64,000 bases of DNA, taken from assembly GCF_003234175.2 (NCBI RefSeq), contig NZ_CP126257.1, positions 2,294,001 through 2,358,000 of the forward strand, in the 5' to 3' direction. The notes under the pieces were generated by a model, which made no database searches, was not told the origin of the DNA, and saw only the letters and a program-made list of their open reading frames with translations. The position numbers were made by a program, and so were the translations under genes. Shown here piece after piece: positions 51,503-59,397 of this stretch. Every line of letters begins with the position of its first letter. Within the stretch, counting starts at the first letter, position 1. The DNA comes from Curtobacterium sp. MCSS17_007 (GTDB taxonomy: Bacteria; Actinomycetota; Actinomycetes; Actinomycetales; Microbacteriaceae).

Positions 51503-51532
51503 TTGACAGCGCCTTGGTATACCGCCGATACT
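51503..51532 (+). promoter_or_regulatory. Strong promoter of a leaderless micro-ORF
   Basis: A perfect TTGACA (51503-51508), an 18-bp spacer, then GATACT (51527-51532). The seventh base after the -10 is the A of an ATG at 51539, so the transcript should start on the start codon. Confidence 0.75.
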
Positions 51533-51538
51533 CGTCCC

Positions 51539-51640
51539 ATGACTGCAACCGTGTCCACCCGAGTCCTCTGCGAGGCCCTGGGGACCGCCGGCATGATCAT
51601 GCCGGCGACGGCGGTCATGCGTTGTCGAATGTGTGCCTGA
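51539..51640 (+). CDS. 33-residue leader-type micro-ORF
   Basis: ATG to TGA, 34 codons, read from the first base of the predicted transcript. The peptide starts MTATVSTRVLCEAL and ends with the Cys-rich MRCRMCA. Codons about 17-23 lie in a near-perfect palindrome that would fold into a 9-bp hairpin just before the Cys codons. The shape is that of an attenuator leader peptide, possibly cysteine-responsive. The next gene on the strand is the orphan winged-helix gene 245 bp on. No family recognised. Confidence 0.5.
   Translation: MTATVSTRVLCEALGTAGMIMPATAVMRCRMCA
51586..51607. repeat. 22-bp perfect palindrome inside the micro-ORF
   Basis: The core GCCGGCATGATCATGCCGGC (51587-51606) is flanked by one more C/G pair. 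In RNA it forms a 9-bp stem with the loop GAUC; in DNA it is an ideal homodimer operator about 50 bp downstream of the transcription start. Confidence 0.9.
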
Positions 51641-51885
51641 TCGGTACCCGTTCCAGCCGGATCCCCCGCGACACCACCCCGGTCGCGCGCGTGTGATCCC
51701 CGGGTGACGCCACCTCGACGACGCGCAGGCACTGCGAGCGCACGAGGCACCGTCCCCCGCACCTCCCGGGAGGCCCCGGTCCACCGCAGGACCGCTGGGC
51801 GACACGGCGATCCGCCGTACCCGGACCGACGCATTCGACACCGCCGCGGTGCACCACACCGCAGCCACCCGCCCGGAGAACCGCC

Positions 51886-52653
51886 ATGTCGCTCACCATC
51901 GCCCAGCCCCGCACCGCCCTCCGCACCGCCGCCGCGTCGACCGACCTCGGGACCGTGACCCCGATCCGTCCGCGCCGGCAGCCGGTCGCCCCGCCGGTCC
52001 CGAGCGGCATCCCGACCAGCCCCGTCGTCGCGCCGCAGCGCAACCGGGCGCTGCCGGAGGGCACCGAGGCCCGCGGGTTCGCGCTCTACGTCGGGATCGA
52101 CGAGGCGGCCGCTGCCGCCGCCGGGACGACCCTCGCCGCGGTCGTCGAGCAGCTCAAGGCCCTCACCGCGCAGCTCGTCCCGTCGTCCGAGACCTACGCC
52201 GCGGTCGCCGTCGCCGCCGAGGGGTCCGGTGGCCGCGACGTCGACGTCGTGCGCCTCGCACTGCAGGACCGATCCGCCGTGGCGGCGCGGAAGCAGGCGG
52301 AGAAGCCCGAGCCCGAGGAGACCGGGGTCGTCATCGACATCTCCCGGAAGCGTGTCACGCTCGACGGCGAGGCCGCTCCCCTGACCTACAAGGAGTTCGA
52401 GCTCCTCCAGTTCCTCGTCCTCCGCGAGGGACAGACCGTCGATCGTGCTGCGATCATCGACGGCCTGTGGTCGGACGGCGAGGACGAGACCCCGAACGAG
52501 CGCACCATCGACGTGCACGTGCGGCGCCTGCGGTCGAAGCTCGGTGCCTTCGAGGAGATCGTCCGGACGGTGCGCGGCGTCGGCTACCGGTTCGACCGCC
52601 ACGCGGACGTCGCGGTGCGCTACGCGTCGACGCCGTCGCCCGACCTCTTCTGA
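51886..52653 (+). CDS. Orphan winged-helix protein (OmpR/PhoB-type DNA-binding domain)
   Basis: A 255-residue protein. The C-terminal domain (about 150-245) is a PhoB-type winged helix: RVTLDGEAAPLTYKEFELLQ, then NERTIDVHVRRLRSKLG and VRGVGYRF. The N-terminal 145 residues are not a receiver domain: no Asp pocket is visible, only a Pro/Ala-rich start and an alpha/beta region (RGFALYVGIDEAAAA, ETYAAVAVAAEG). So it is not a classic response regulator; the signal is unknown. ATG with GGAG upstream. Confidence 0.85.
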   Translation: MSLTIAQPRTALRTAAASTDLGTVTPIRPRRQPVAPPVPSGIPTSPVVAPQRNRALPEGTEARGFALYVGIDEAAAAAAGTTLAAVVEQLKALTAQLVPSSETYAAVAVAAEGSGGRDVDVVRLALQDRSAVAARKQAEKPEPEETGVVIDISRKRVTLDGEAAPLTYKEFELLQFLVLREGQTVDRAAIIDGLWSDGEDETPNERTIDVHVRRLRSKLGAFEEIVRTVRGVGYRFDRHADVAVRYASTPSPDLF

Positions 52654-52946
52654 TCCACACCGGATCCGTTCGGCGAACTCGCAGCGAACGGTTGCGGGAC
52701 ACGCTGGCGCACCGTTACCTCGCCGTTATACAGTCGGTCGTGCAGGCAGTGTTTGCTGTGGCACCGTCTGCGGAATGTGATTGCAGGACACTCTTGGTGC
52801 AAGGGAGAAGGCCGGTCGCCCAGAAGGCGACCGGCCTTCGTCGTGCCGGGCGTCCCTCCCGGCGGGGTCCCACCACTGTCCCCCGCGACCCGCTCTCGCT
52901 GTCGCCCGGCGTCGGTAGTGTGGATCGACGCACGACCGGAGGGACG
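52654..52946. other. Gap holding a terminator and a possible small RNA
   Basis: 293 bp between the winged-helix gene and marR. TATACA at 52727 is -10-like but has no good -35. Transcription from it would yield about 100 nt ending at the hairpin 52807-52839. No open frame in it looks real. Confidence 0.35.
52807..52839 (+). terminator. Terminator upstream of marR
   Basis: A perfect 14-bp stem (GAAGGCCGGTCGCC and its complement) with the loop CAGAA and a short T-containing tail. It ends the winged-helix transcript or the proposed small RNA. Confidence 0.88.
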
Positions 52947-53447
52947 ATGACCGTGGACGACGCACGCCGCAGCGACAAGGCGACCGCCGTCGCGGCCTGG
53001 GAGGCCCTGTTCCGGGCCCAGGTGACCGTGATGCGCGCACTCAACGCGGACTTCCCCGGTGGGGAGATCTCGTTCAACGAGTACGACGTCTGCTTCAACC
53101 TGTCGACGCAGCCCGGTCGTCGGTGCCGGATGCGCGACCTGACCGGCCACCTGCTCCTCACGCAGCCGAGTGTGAGCCGTCTCGTCGACCGCCTGGCGTC
53201 CCGTGGCCTCGTCGAGAAGCAGCCCGACCCCACCGACGCCCGCGGGGTCATCGTCGCGCTCACCGCGCACGGTTTCGACGTCTACCGCTCCGTCGCGGTG
53301 CAGCACGCACAGACGATCGCGGAGCAGGTCGGCGCCGGTCTCGACGACGACGAGCTCCGGACCCTCACCGAACTCTGCACGAAGCTCCGCGTCGCCGCCG
53401 GCGGCTCCGAGCGTCGCGACCGCGGTGCCGACCGGGTGTCGGCATGA
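52947..53447 (+). CDS. MarR-family regulator
   Basis: A 166-residue winged-helix protein: CRMRDLTGHLLLTQPSVSRL, then the wing VEKQPDPTDARGVIV. It binds DNA as a dimer. ATG behind GGAGGGACG. Its stop overlaps the photolyase start by 4 bp (ATGA), so it is the first gene of a three-gene operon and probably autoregulates it. Confidence 0.92.
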   Translation: MTVDDARRSDKATAVAAWEALFRAQVTVMRALNADFPGGEISFNEYDVCFNLSTQPGRRCRMRDLTGHLLLTQPSVSRLVDRLASRGLVEKQPDPTDARGVIVALTAHGFDVYRSVAVQHAQTIAEQVGAGLDDDELRTLTELCTKLRVAAGGSERRDRGADRVSA

Positions 53448-54793
53448 GCGGCGCGGTCGTCTGGCTGCGCGAGGACCTGCGCCTCGGCGACAACCCGGCG
53501 CTCCGGGCTGCGATCGACCACGGTGGGCCGGTGACGGTGGTGGTCGTGCTCGACGAGGAGACACCGGGCATCCGTCCTGTCGGGGCCGCGAGCCGCTGGT
53601 GGCTGCACCACTCCCTGACGGCGCTCGACGCCGAGCTCCGGCACCGGCACTCGCGGCTCGTGCTGCGCCGCGGCAGTGCGGCGACGGTGATCCCCGAGCT
53701 CGTCGCGCAGGCCGGTGCCGACGCGGTGTACTGGAACCGTCGCTACGGCAGGGTCGAACGGGACCTCGACGCGAGCATCAAGAGCGCCCTGGTCGACGAC
53801 GGCAAGGACGCCCACAGCTTCGCGGCCAACCTGCTCTGGGAACCGTGGACGGTGCTCACCGGTCAGGGCGAGCCGTTCAAGGTCTTCACGCCGTTCTGGC
53901 GCGCCGCCCAGGCGATGCCCGAACCGCGACACCCACTGCCACAGCCGCGGGACCTGCCGGCTCCCGCCCACGTGCCCTCGGACGACCTCGACGACTGGGC
54001 GCTGCTGCCCACGGCACCGGACTGGGCCGGCGGACTCCGCGACGCGTGGGAGCCGGGTGAGGCCGGTGCCCACCGCAAGCTCGAGCAGTTCGTGCACGAC
54101 GCCCTCGAGGACTACGACCAGCGTGACGAACCGGCGATGGCCGCGACGAGCGACCTGTCGCCGCACCTCCGCTGGGGCGAGGTCAGCCCGTACCAGGTCT
54201 GGCACCGCCTGCACGGCGACCTGGAACCCGCCCAGCGCCGGCAGGCACCGGCGTTCCTGCGGCAGCTCGCCTGGCGCGAGTTCAACTGGAACGAGTACTT
54301 CCACTGCGACGACATCGCGACCGTGAACGTGCGGCGTGCGTTCGATGCGTTCCCCTGGCGCGACGTCGACGAGGACGAGCTCGACCGCTGGCGGCACGGC
54401 CGGACCGGCTACGACCTGGTCGACGCCGGCATGCGGGAGCTCTGGCACTCCGGCGCCATGCACAACCGCGTCCGGCTGGCAGCGGCGAGCTTCCTCGTGA
54501 AGAACCTGCTCGTCGACTGGCGCATCGGCGAGCAGTGGTTCTGGGACACACTGGTCGACGCCGACCCCGCGAACAACGCCGCGAACTGGCAGTGGGTGGC
54601 GGGGTCGGGCTTCGACGCCGCCCCGTACTTCCGCGTCTTCAACCCCGACCGCCAGCTCGAGCGGTTCGACCCGCACCGCGAGTACGTGCGGCGGTGGGTC
54701 CCCGCGGACGAGGACCGCCCGGAACCGATGGTCGACCTCCGGGCCTCGCGACAGCGAGCGCTCGACGCCTACGAGCAGATGCGCCGCGCGTGA
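53444..54793 (+). CDS. phr: Deoxyribodipyrimidine photolyase
   Basis: A 449-residue photolyase/cryptochrome of the bacterial CPD class I type. The antenna domain begins VVWLREDLRLGDNPAL. The FAD-binding half has LSPHLRWGEVSP, AFLRQLAWREFNWNEYF, TGYDLVDAGMRELW, MHNRVRLAAASFLVKNLL and the WFWDTLVDADPANN block. It repairs UV dimers with light. Coupled to marR upstream and to the hydrolase downstream by 4-bp overlaps. Confidence 0.95.
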   Translation: MSGAVVWLREDLRLGDNPALRAAIDHGGPVTVVVVLDEETPGIRPVGAASRWWLHHSLTALDAELRHRHSRLVLRRGSAATVIPELVAQAGADAVYWNRRYGRVERDLDASIKSALVDDGKDAHSFAANLLWEPWTVLTGQGEPFKVFTPFWRAAQAMPEPRHPLPQPRDLPAPAHVPSDDLDDWALLPTAPDWAGGLRDAWEPGEAGAHRKLEQFVHDALEDYDQRDEPAMAATSDLSPHLRWGEVSPYQVWHRLHGDLEPAQRRQAPAFLRQLAWREFNWNEYFHCDDIATVNVRRAFDAFPWRDVDEDELDRWRHGRTGYDLVDAGMRELWHSGAMHNRVRLAAASFLVKNLLVDWRIGEQWFWDTLVDADPANNAANWQWVAGSGFDAAPYFRVFNPDRQLERFDPHREYVRRWVPADEDRPEPMVDLRASRQRALDAYEQMRRA

Positions 54794-56280
54794 CCCCGTC
54801 GTCCGACGTCCTCGACGGGATCGACGCGCTCTTCCGCGACCGTGTCGCCGCGGGCACGACGCCGAGCAGCGTGTGGGGCGTCTTCGACCGCCAGGGCCTC
54901 GTAGCCTCGGGCGGTCACGGCGACCGGGGCGACGGGCAGGCCCCGGACGCCGACACCGTCTACCGCATCGCCTCGTGCACGAAGAGCGTGACCGCGGCGA
55001 CGCTGCTCACCCTCGTGGCGGACGGGCTCGCCGACCTCGACGCACCGATCACCGACGCCGTCCCGGCCTTCGCCGCGGTCGACCTGCCGTCGTCGGACGC
55101 ACCCGTCCCCACCCTGCGGATGCTCCTCACCATGTCCGGCGGCCTGCCCACGGACGACCCGTGGGCGGACCGGCAGGAGTCGATCGGCGACGACGACCTC
55201 GACGCGGTCCTGCGCGCCGGCCTGCTCTTCGACTCGGTGCCCGGCACACGCTTCGCCTACTCGAACACCGGCTACGCGCTGCTCGGTCGCGCGGTCGCCC
55301 GGGCGGCTGGCACGTCGTTCACCCGCGCGGCGACGGACCGTGTCCTCCGGCCGCTCGGGCTGACGGACACCGTCTTCAGCGCCGCCGAGGCCCGCGGCTG
55401 GGTCGTGACCGGTCAGCGGGACGACGACGGCGCCTGGACCCCGCAGCCGATGACCGGGCCCGGCGCCTTCTCGGCGATCGGCGGCCTGTTCTCCACGGTG
55501 CGCGACCTGTCGCGGTGGGCCCGGCACCTGGCGTCCGCCGCGTCCGACGCGCCGGAACCCGGCCCGCTCTCCCCCGCGGACCGGCGGACCATGCAGCAGG
55601 CGATGCGGGTCGTCCCGCCGGCGGTCGTCCCCGGGTCGGCACGTGTGACCGGCTACGGCTTCGGACTCTTCGTCGAGCAGGACGCCCGCTCCGGCGAGAT
55701 CGTCTCGCACTCCGGTGGGTACCCCGGCTTCTCCGCGCACATGCGGTGGTCGACCGAGCTCGGGATCGGGGTGGTGGCGTTCGAGAACACCACCCAGGCG
55801 AAGGTCTCCGTCGCGGCCGACCGGGCGCTCGACGCGCTGCTCACCGAGGCGCTCGCCGACGGCGCGGCGGGGCCGGAGCAGACCCGCGACGGCGTGGGGT
55901 CGCGGTCGGCACCCGGCGTCCGCCGCACGGTCGAGGCTGCCCGGGCGGCGCGGTCTGCGGTCTCGGCGCTCCTGCGGGCCTGGGCGTCGCCCGACGTGGA
56001 CGACCGCGAGGCCGCCGACCTCGCGTCGACGATCTGCACCCCGAACGTGCCACTCGACCGGCCGTGGGCGGCGCGCCGGCGTGCGGCGCTCGAGGCCGTG
56101 CGGGCGGTCGGCGCCGACCTCGGTGCCGAGCCGGTGGACGAGCAGTCCGCGGTGCCGTCGCAGCTGCGGTGGTGGCTGCCCGGCAGCGCCGGTCGCCTCC
56201 GCGTGGAGATCCGCCTGGCCCCGCTCGCCGCCGGTCGCGTGCAGACCCTGGTCGTGACGGCCGAGCCCGCCGAGCGCTGA
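54790..56280 (+). CDS. Serine beta-lactamase-like hydrolase
   Basis: A 496-residue protein of the class C/AmpC-like fold with S62-C-T-K65, Y157-S-N159 and H307-S-G-G. A C-terminal 170-residue extension follows (about 330-496), of a type found after some esterases. There is no signal peptide, so it is cytoplasmic and more likely an esterase or peptidase than a resistance enzyme. GTG overlaps the photolyase stop (GTGA). Confidence 0.88.
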   Translation: MTPSSDVLDGIDALFRDRVAAGTTPSSVWGVFDRQGLVASGGHGDRGDGQAPDADTVYRIASCTKSVTAATLLTLVADGLADLDAPITDAVPAFAAVDLPSSDAPVPTLRMLLTMSGGLPTDDPWADRQESIGDDDLDAVLRAGLLFDSVPGTRFAYSNTGYALLGRAVARAAGTSFTRAATDRVLRPLGLTDTVFSAAEARGWVVTGQRDDDGAWTPQPMTGPGAFSAIGGLFSTVRDLSRWARHLASAASDAPEPGPLSPADRRTMQQAMRVVPPAVVPGSARVTGYGFGLFVEQDARSGEIVSHSGGYPGFSAHMRWSTELGIGVVAFENTTQAKVSVAADRALDALLTEALADGAAGPEQTRDGVGSRSAPGVRRTVEAARAARSAVSALLRAWASPDVDDREAADLASTICTPNVPLDRPWAARRRAALEAVRAVGADLGAEPVDEQSAVPSQLRWWLPGSAGRLRVEIRLAPLAAGRVQTLVVTAEPAER

Positions 56281-56303
56281 ACGGCGGGCTGTCGGCCGTG
56301 CCG

Positions 56304-57284
56304 CTAGACGGGTGGCCTGCCCCCGACGAACCCGAGCGCGCGGGCGGCGAGCCTCGCGCCCTCCTGTGCGGCGCAACCGACGCGCACCGGATCCGTGGCC
56401 CACGCGCGGAGGAACCCCGCCGCGAACGCGTCGCCCACGCCGATCGTGTCCACCGCGGTCGTCACCACCGCCGGCACGCGGAGCGGCGACCGCCCCGGCC
56501 GTCCGACGACCGCGCCGTCCACCCCGGTCGTCACGACCACGAGCGGGACGACGTCGGTCAACCGTCGCAGGGCCTCGGTCAGCCGCGTGGTCCCGGTCAG
56601 GGCGAGCGCCTCCGGCACGTTGGGGAAGAGGACGTCGACACCGGTGAGCGCCGCCGTCGCGGCACCGGACCCGATGGCCCGGACGACGGCCGCCGACGAG
56701 GGGTCGAGCGACACCCGCGCGCCACCCGTCCGCGCCCGTCCGACGAGTTCCGCGATCCGATCGGCCCCGCCGCCGAGCATCGCCGCGCCGGTGAGGTGCA
56801 CGATGTCCGCTCGGTCGACGAGCTCGTCCGGCACGTCCTCCGCGCACAGCACACCGCTGGCCGCCGGGTCGGACATGGTCGTGCGACCCGCGTCGTTCTG
56901 GACCGACACGAGCGCACCGGTCGTGGTCCGGGCGTCGTACCGGAGGTGCGCACGCACGCCGGCGTCGGTCAGGGACCGCTCGTGCCGGTGGACGTCGTCG
57001 ACCCCGACGCGGGCGACCAGGTCGACGTCGGCGCCGAGCCACCCGAGCCAGGTCGCGACGTTGCCGGCCGCGCCGACCGGCCGGTGGCGGATGACGGCTC
57101 CCGGGTCGTGGACACCCATCGCGGCGGCGGTGGTCCGGACGAGGACGCCGTCGAGGACGTCGCCGACGACCAGGAAGCGTTTCCCGACGCCGCGACGGCG
57201 CCCCGCGTCCTGCCGTCCTGCGCGCGGTGCTGCGGGGCCCGGAGGGGGCGGGACGGGCTCGGGAAGGGGTGACACGTCTCCCAT
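56304..57284 (-). CDS. PfkB-family carbohydrate kinase
   Basis: A 326-residue ribokinase-fold enzyme: GDVLDGVLVR, then GAAGNVATWLGWLGADV (substrate side), and the ATP/anion-hole motif DTIGVGDAFAAGF with catalytic D285. The first 35 residues are Pro/Arg rich and may not be translated, although no later canonical start is apparent. Substrate unknown. Convergent with the serine hydrolase. Confidence 0.88.
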   Translation of the reverse strand: MGDVSPLPEPVPPPPGPAAPRAGRQDAGRRRGVGKRFLVVGDVLDGVLVRTTAAAMGVHDPGAVIRHRPVGAAGNVATWLGWLGADVDLVARVGVDDVHRHERSLTDAGVRAHLRYDARTTTGALVSVQNDAGRTTMSDPAASGVLCAEDVPDELVDRADIVHLTGAAMLGGGADRIAELVGRARTGGARVSLDPSSAAVVRAIGSGAATAALTGVDVLFPNVPEALALTGTTRLTEALRRLTDVVPLVVVTTGVDGAVVGRPGRSPLRVPAVVTTAVDTIGVGDAFAAGFLRAWATDPVRVGCAAQEGARLAARALGFVGGRPPV

Positions 57285-57471
57285 CCTAGGCGGAATCGAG
57301 GATTGCTCCGCTTCACGGAGCGCCGCAGCGAAGTCCGTGAGACGGAAGACGCACGAGACGGCAACGGGGACGCGACGAGCAGGCAGCCCTCGTCACACCT
57401 ATCCGCTAACATTCCAGATGATCGTGGTCACGCGGTCGCGGACCACCACTCGAACCATCGCCGGAGGGACC

Positions 57472-58044
57472 ATGCCCAGGAGACCCGACCCGACCCTCAA
57501 GCCCGCGATCGTCGCCAAGGTCGCCGGACACCTCCGACACACGAAGCTCGAGGACGCGTCGGTCCGGAGCCTCGGACGCGTGCTCGGGACGAGCGCGTAC
57601 CCGATCGTGTACCACTTCGGCACGCGCGAGGCACTGATCGACGCCGTCGTCGACCACCTGTCCGTCGACGAGGACCGCTCGCTCGCCCCGGACGCGGACC
57701 CGTGCTCGCTCACCGAGCACCTCGTCGCGGTGTTCGGCGGACTGGACTCCCCGGAGCGGGCACTGGCGGTCCGGCTCACGTTCGAACTCGGGTGTGTGGA
57801 GTCGCTGGACGGCCGGGACCGCCAGCAGCGTCTACACCGCAGACGCGTCGCCGAGCTCGCGGCCTGGTGTCGCGCGCACGGCCACTGCGACGTCGAGGCG
57901 GAGCGCACCGCGCGGGCCGCGGTCGAGTCCGCGCGGGGCGCCCAGTGGGGCGCGCTGGTCGACCCGGAGCACACCGACGTCGACGCCGCCATCCGGGCGA
58001 TCGCGCGGGAGCTCGCGTCGAGCGCCCGTCTGGCGGCCGCCTGA
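57472..58044 (+). CDS. TetR-family regulator
   Basis: A 190-residue regulator with a divergent TetR helix-turn-helix (ASVRSLGRVLGTSAYPIVYHF, about 28-55) and an all-helical ligand domain. ATG behind GGAGGGAC. It is divergent from the PfkB gene and 97 bp, tail-to-tail, from sodA. Confidence 0.85.
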   Translation: MPRRPDPTLKPAIVAKVAGHLRHTKLEDASVRSLGRVLGTSAYPIVYHFGTREALIDAVVDHLSVDEDRSLAPDADPCSLTEHLVAVFGGLDSPERALAVRLTFELGCVESLDGRDRQQRLHRRRVAELAAWCRAHGHCDVEAERTARAAVESARGAQWGALVDPEHTDVDAAIRAIARELASSARLAAA

Positions 58045-58064
58045 CCGCAGGGACCGCACGGACG

Positions 58065-58110
58065 ACGGACGGGAGGCGCGCTGCCGACCGGCACCGCGCC
58101 TCCCGTCCGT
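58065..58110. repeat. CGGACGGGAGGC hairpin family, copy between tetR and sodA
   Basis: A 16-bp perfect inverted repeat (58065-58080 and 58095-58110); four more pairs form after one mismatch. It lies 20 nt past the tetR stop and 31 nt past the sodA stop. Confidence 0.92.
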
Positions 58111-58141
58111 CGGTCGGTCACTGTGGTGACCGCCCCGCACG

Positions 58142-58756
58142 TCAGAGCGTGACGAAGGACTGCGACTTGGCGTTCGCGAAGCGAGCGGCGACGTTCTCCC
58201 AGTCGACGATGTTCCACACGGCCTTGACGTAGTCCGCCTTGACGTTGAGGTAGTCGAGGTAGAAGGCGTGCTCCCACATGTCGAGCATGAAGATCGGGAC
58301 GACACCGAGCGGCACGTTGGACTGCTGGTCGAACAGCTGGAAGGTGGTGAGCTTCTGGCCGACCTGGTCCCAGGCGAGCACCGACCAACCGGAGCCCTGG
58401 ATGCCCGTGGCGACGGCGGAGAACTGTGCCTGGAACTTCTCGAACGAGCCGAAGAACTCGTCGATCGCCGCGGCGAGCTCGCCCTCCGGGACCTTCGTGT
58501 CCGGGCCGAGGTTGGTCCAGAAGATCGAGTGGTTCACGTGACCGCCGAGGTTGAACGCGAGGTCCTTCTCGAGCTTGTTCACGTTGGCGAGGTTGCCGGA
58601 CTCACGGGCCTCGGCGAGCTGCTCGAGCGCCGTGTTCGCACCCGTGACGTAGGTCTGGTGGTGCTTGTCGTGGTGCAGCTGCATGATCTTGCCGCTGATG
58701 TGCGGCTCGAGCGCGGCGTAGTCGTACGGCAGCTCGGGCAGGGTGTACTCGGCCAT
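58142..58756 (-). CDS. sodA: Superoxide dismutase, Fe/Mn type
   Basis: A 204-residue SOD with all four metal ligands: H28 (LHHDKHH), H76 (HVNHSIFW), D159 and H163 (DMWEHAFY). It dismutates superoxide in the cytoplasm. [10 protein letters not shown] fits the Mn or cambialistic group, but the metal is uncertain. It follows the flavin reductase gene by 45 bp on the same strand. Confidence 0.97.
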   Translation of the reverse strand: MAEYTLPELPYDYAALEPHISGKIMQLHHDKHHQTYVTGANTALEQLAEARESGNLANVNKLEKDLAFNLGGHVNHSIFWTNLGPDTKVPEGELAAAIDEFFGSFEKFQAQFSAVATGIQGSGWSVLAWDQVGQKLTTFQLFDQQSNVPLGVVPIFMLDMWEHAFYLDYLNVKADYVKAVWNIVDWENVAARFANAKSQSFVTL

Positions 58757-58801
58757 TGCGAGGTCCTTTCGATCAGGGGTTGGCGGGGCGGGCTCCGCGG
58801 C

Positions 58802-59311
58802 TCAGGAGAGCCGGGAACGATCGGAGAGGGAGTGGAACTCCCGGTTGTGGTAGACGAGCGGTTCCCCGTGCTCCTGGCCGACGACGATGTCGAGGACCTC
58901 GGCCACGACGACCGTCGACGAACCGATCTCGGTCGTCGAGCGCGGTCGGCACCGCAGTGCGGTCGCGGCGGCGGGCAGGTAGCGCTCCCCCGTCGGCAGG
59001 GTCCCCCACATCGGGTCGTCCGCCGCCGGGCTGCCGGTGGCGGCGAACCGCTTGGCGAGGCCGACGCTCAGCGAGTCCACGAGGTGCACCACGAAGACGT
59101 CAGCCCCGAGCACGACGCCCGCGGAACCGGACTTGGTGGAGAGCGAGAACACGAGGACGGGCGGGTCCACCGCCACGCTCGCGACGCTCGAGGCGGTCAG
59201 GCCGGTGGGGCCGTCCGGGCCCTCGGCGGTGATGACCGCGACACCGGCCGGGTGTCCGCGGAAGGCGGCCTTGTAGGCGTCGGCGGTCGTGGCCGGGGCT
59301 TCGTCGGGCAT
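58802..59311 (-). CDS. Flavin reductase family protein
   Basis: A 169-residue FMN-binding split-barrel protein: FRGHPAGVAVITAEGPDG, LTASSVASVAVDPPVLVFSL, VHLVDSLSVGLAKRFA. It reduces free flavin with NAD(P)H, for a monooxygenase or as a redox-stress enzyme. Its promoter has the 19-bp spacer and palindrome of SoxR targets, and it is followed by sodA, so a redox-stress role is likely. ATG 59311 chosen, since upstream residues lie in the promoter leader. Confidence 0.9.
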   Translation of the reverse strand: MPDEAPATTADAYKAAFRGHPAGVAVITAEGPDGPTGLTASSVASVAVDPPVLVFSLSTKSGSAGVVLGADVFVVHLVDSLSVGLAKRFAATGSPAADDPMWGTLPTGERYLPAAATALRCRPRSTTEIGSSTVVVAEVLDIVVGQEHGEPLVYHNREFHSLSDRSRLS

Positions 59312-59366
59312 GGCAGTCGTGGGGTTCCTCCGGGTGGGGTCGGCCGCGGCTGCGCGGCCACGTCCC

Positions 59367-59397
59367 AACGTAGGACCTCAACCGGGGTTCAGGTCAA
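59367..59397 (-). promoter_or_regulatory. SoxR-type promoter and operator
   Basis: On the minus strand TTGACC (59397-59392) and TACGTT (59372-59367) are separated by 19 bp, the long spacer of MerR/SoxR-activated promoters. Inside lies the palindrome 59375-59394, ACCTCAACC-GG-GGTTCAGGT, one mismatch from perfect. It matches the known SoxR core CCTCAA-N6-TTGAGG in all but one base. The -35 overlaps the stop codon of the efflux gene. Confidence 0.75.

Noticed and set aside
54790..56280. The serine hydrolase considered as a beta-lactamase resistance gene
   Set aside because: No signal peptide, a long C-terminal extension and operon linkage to photolyase favour a cytoplasmic esterase or peptidase.
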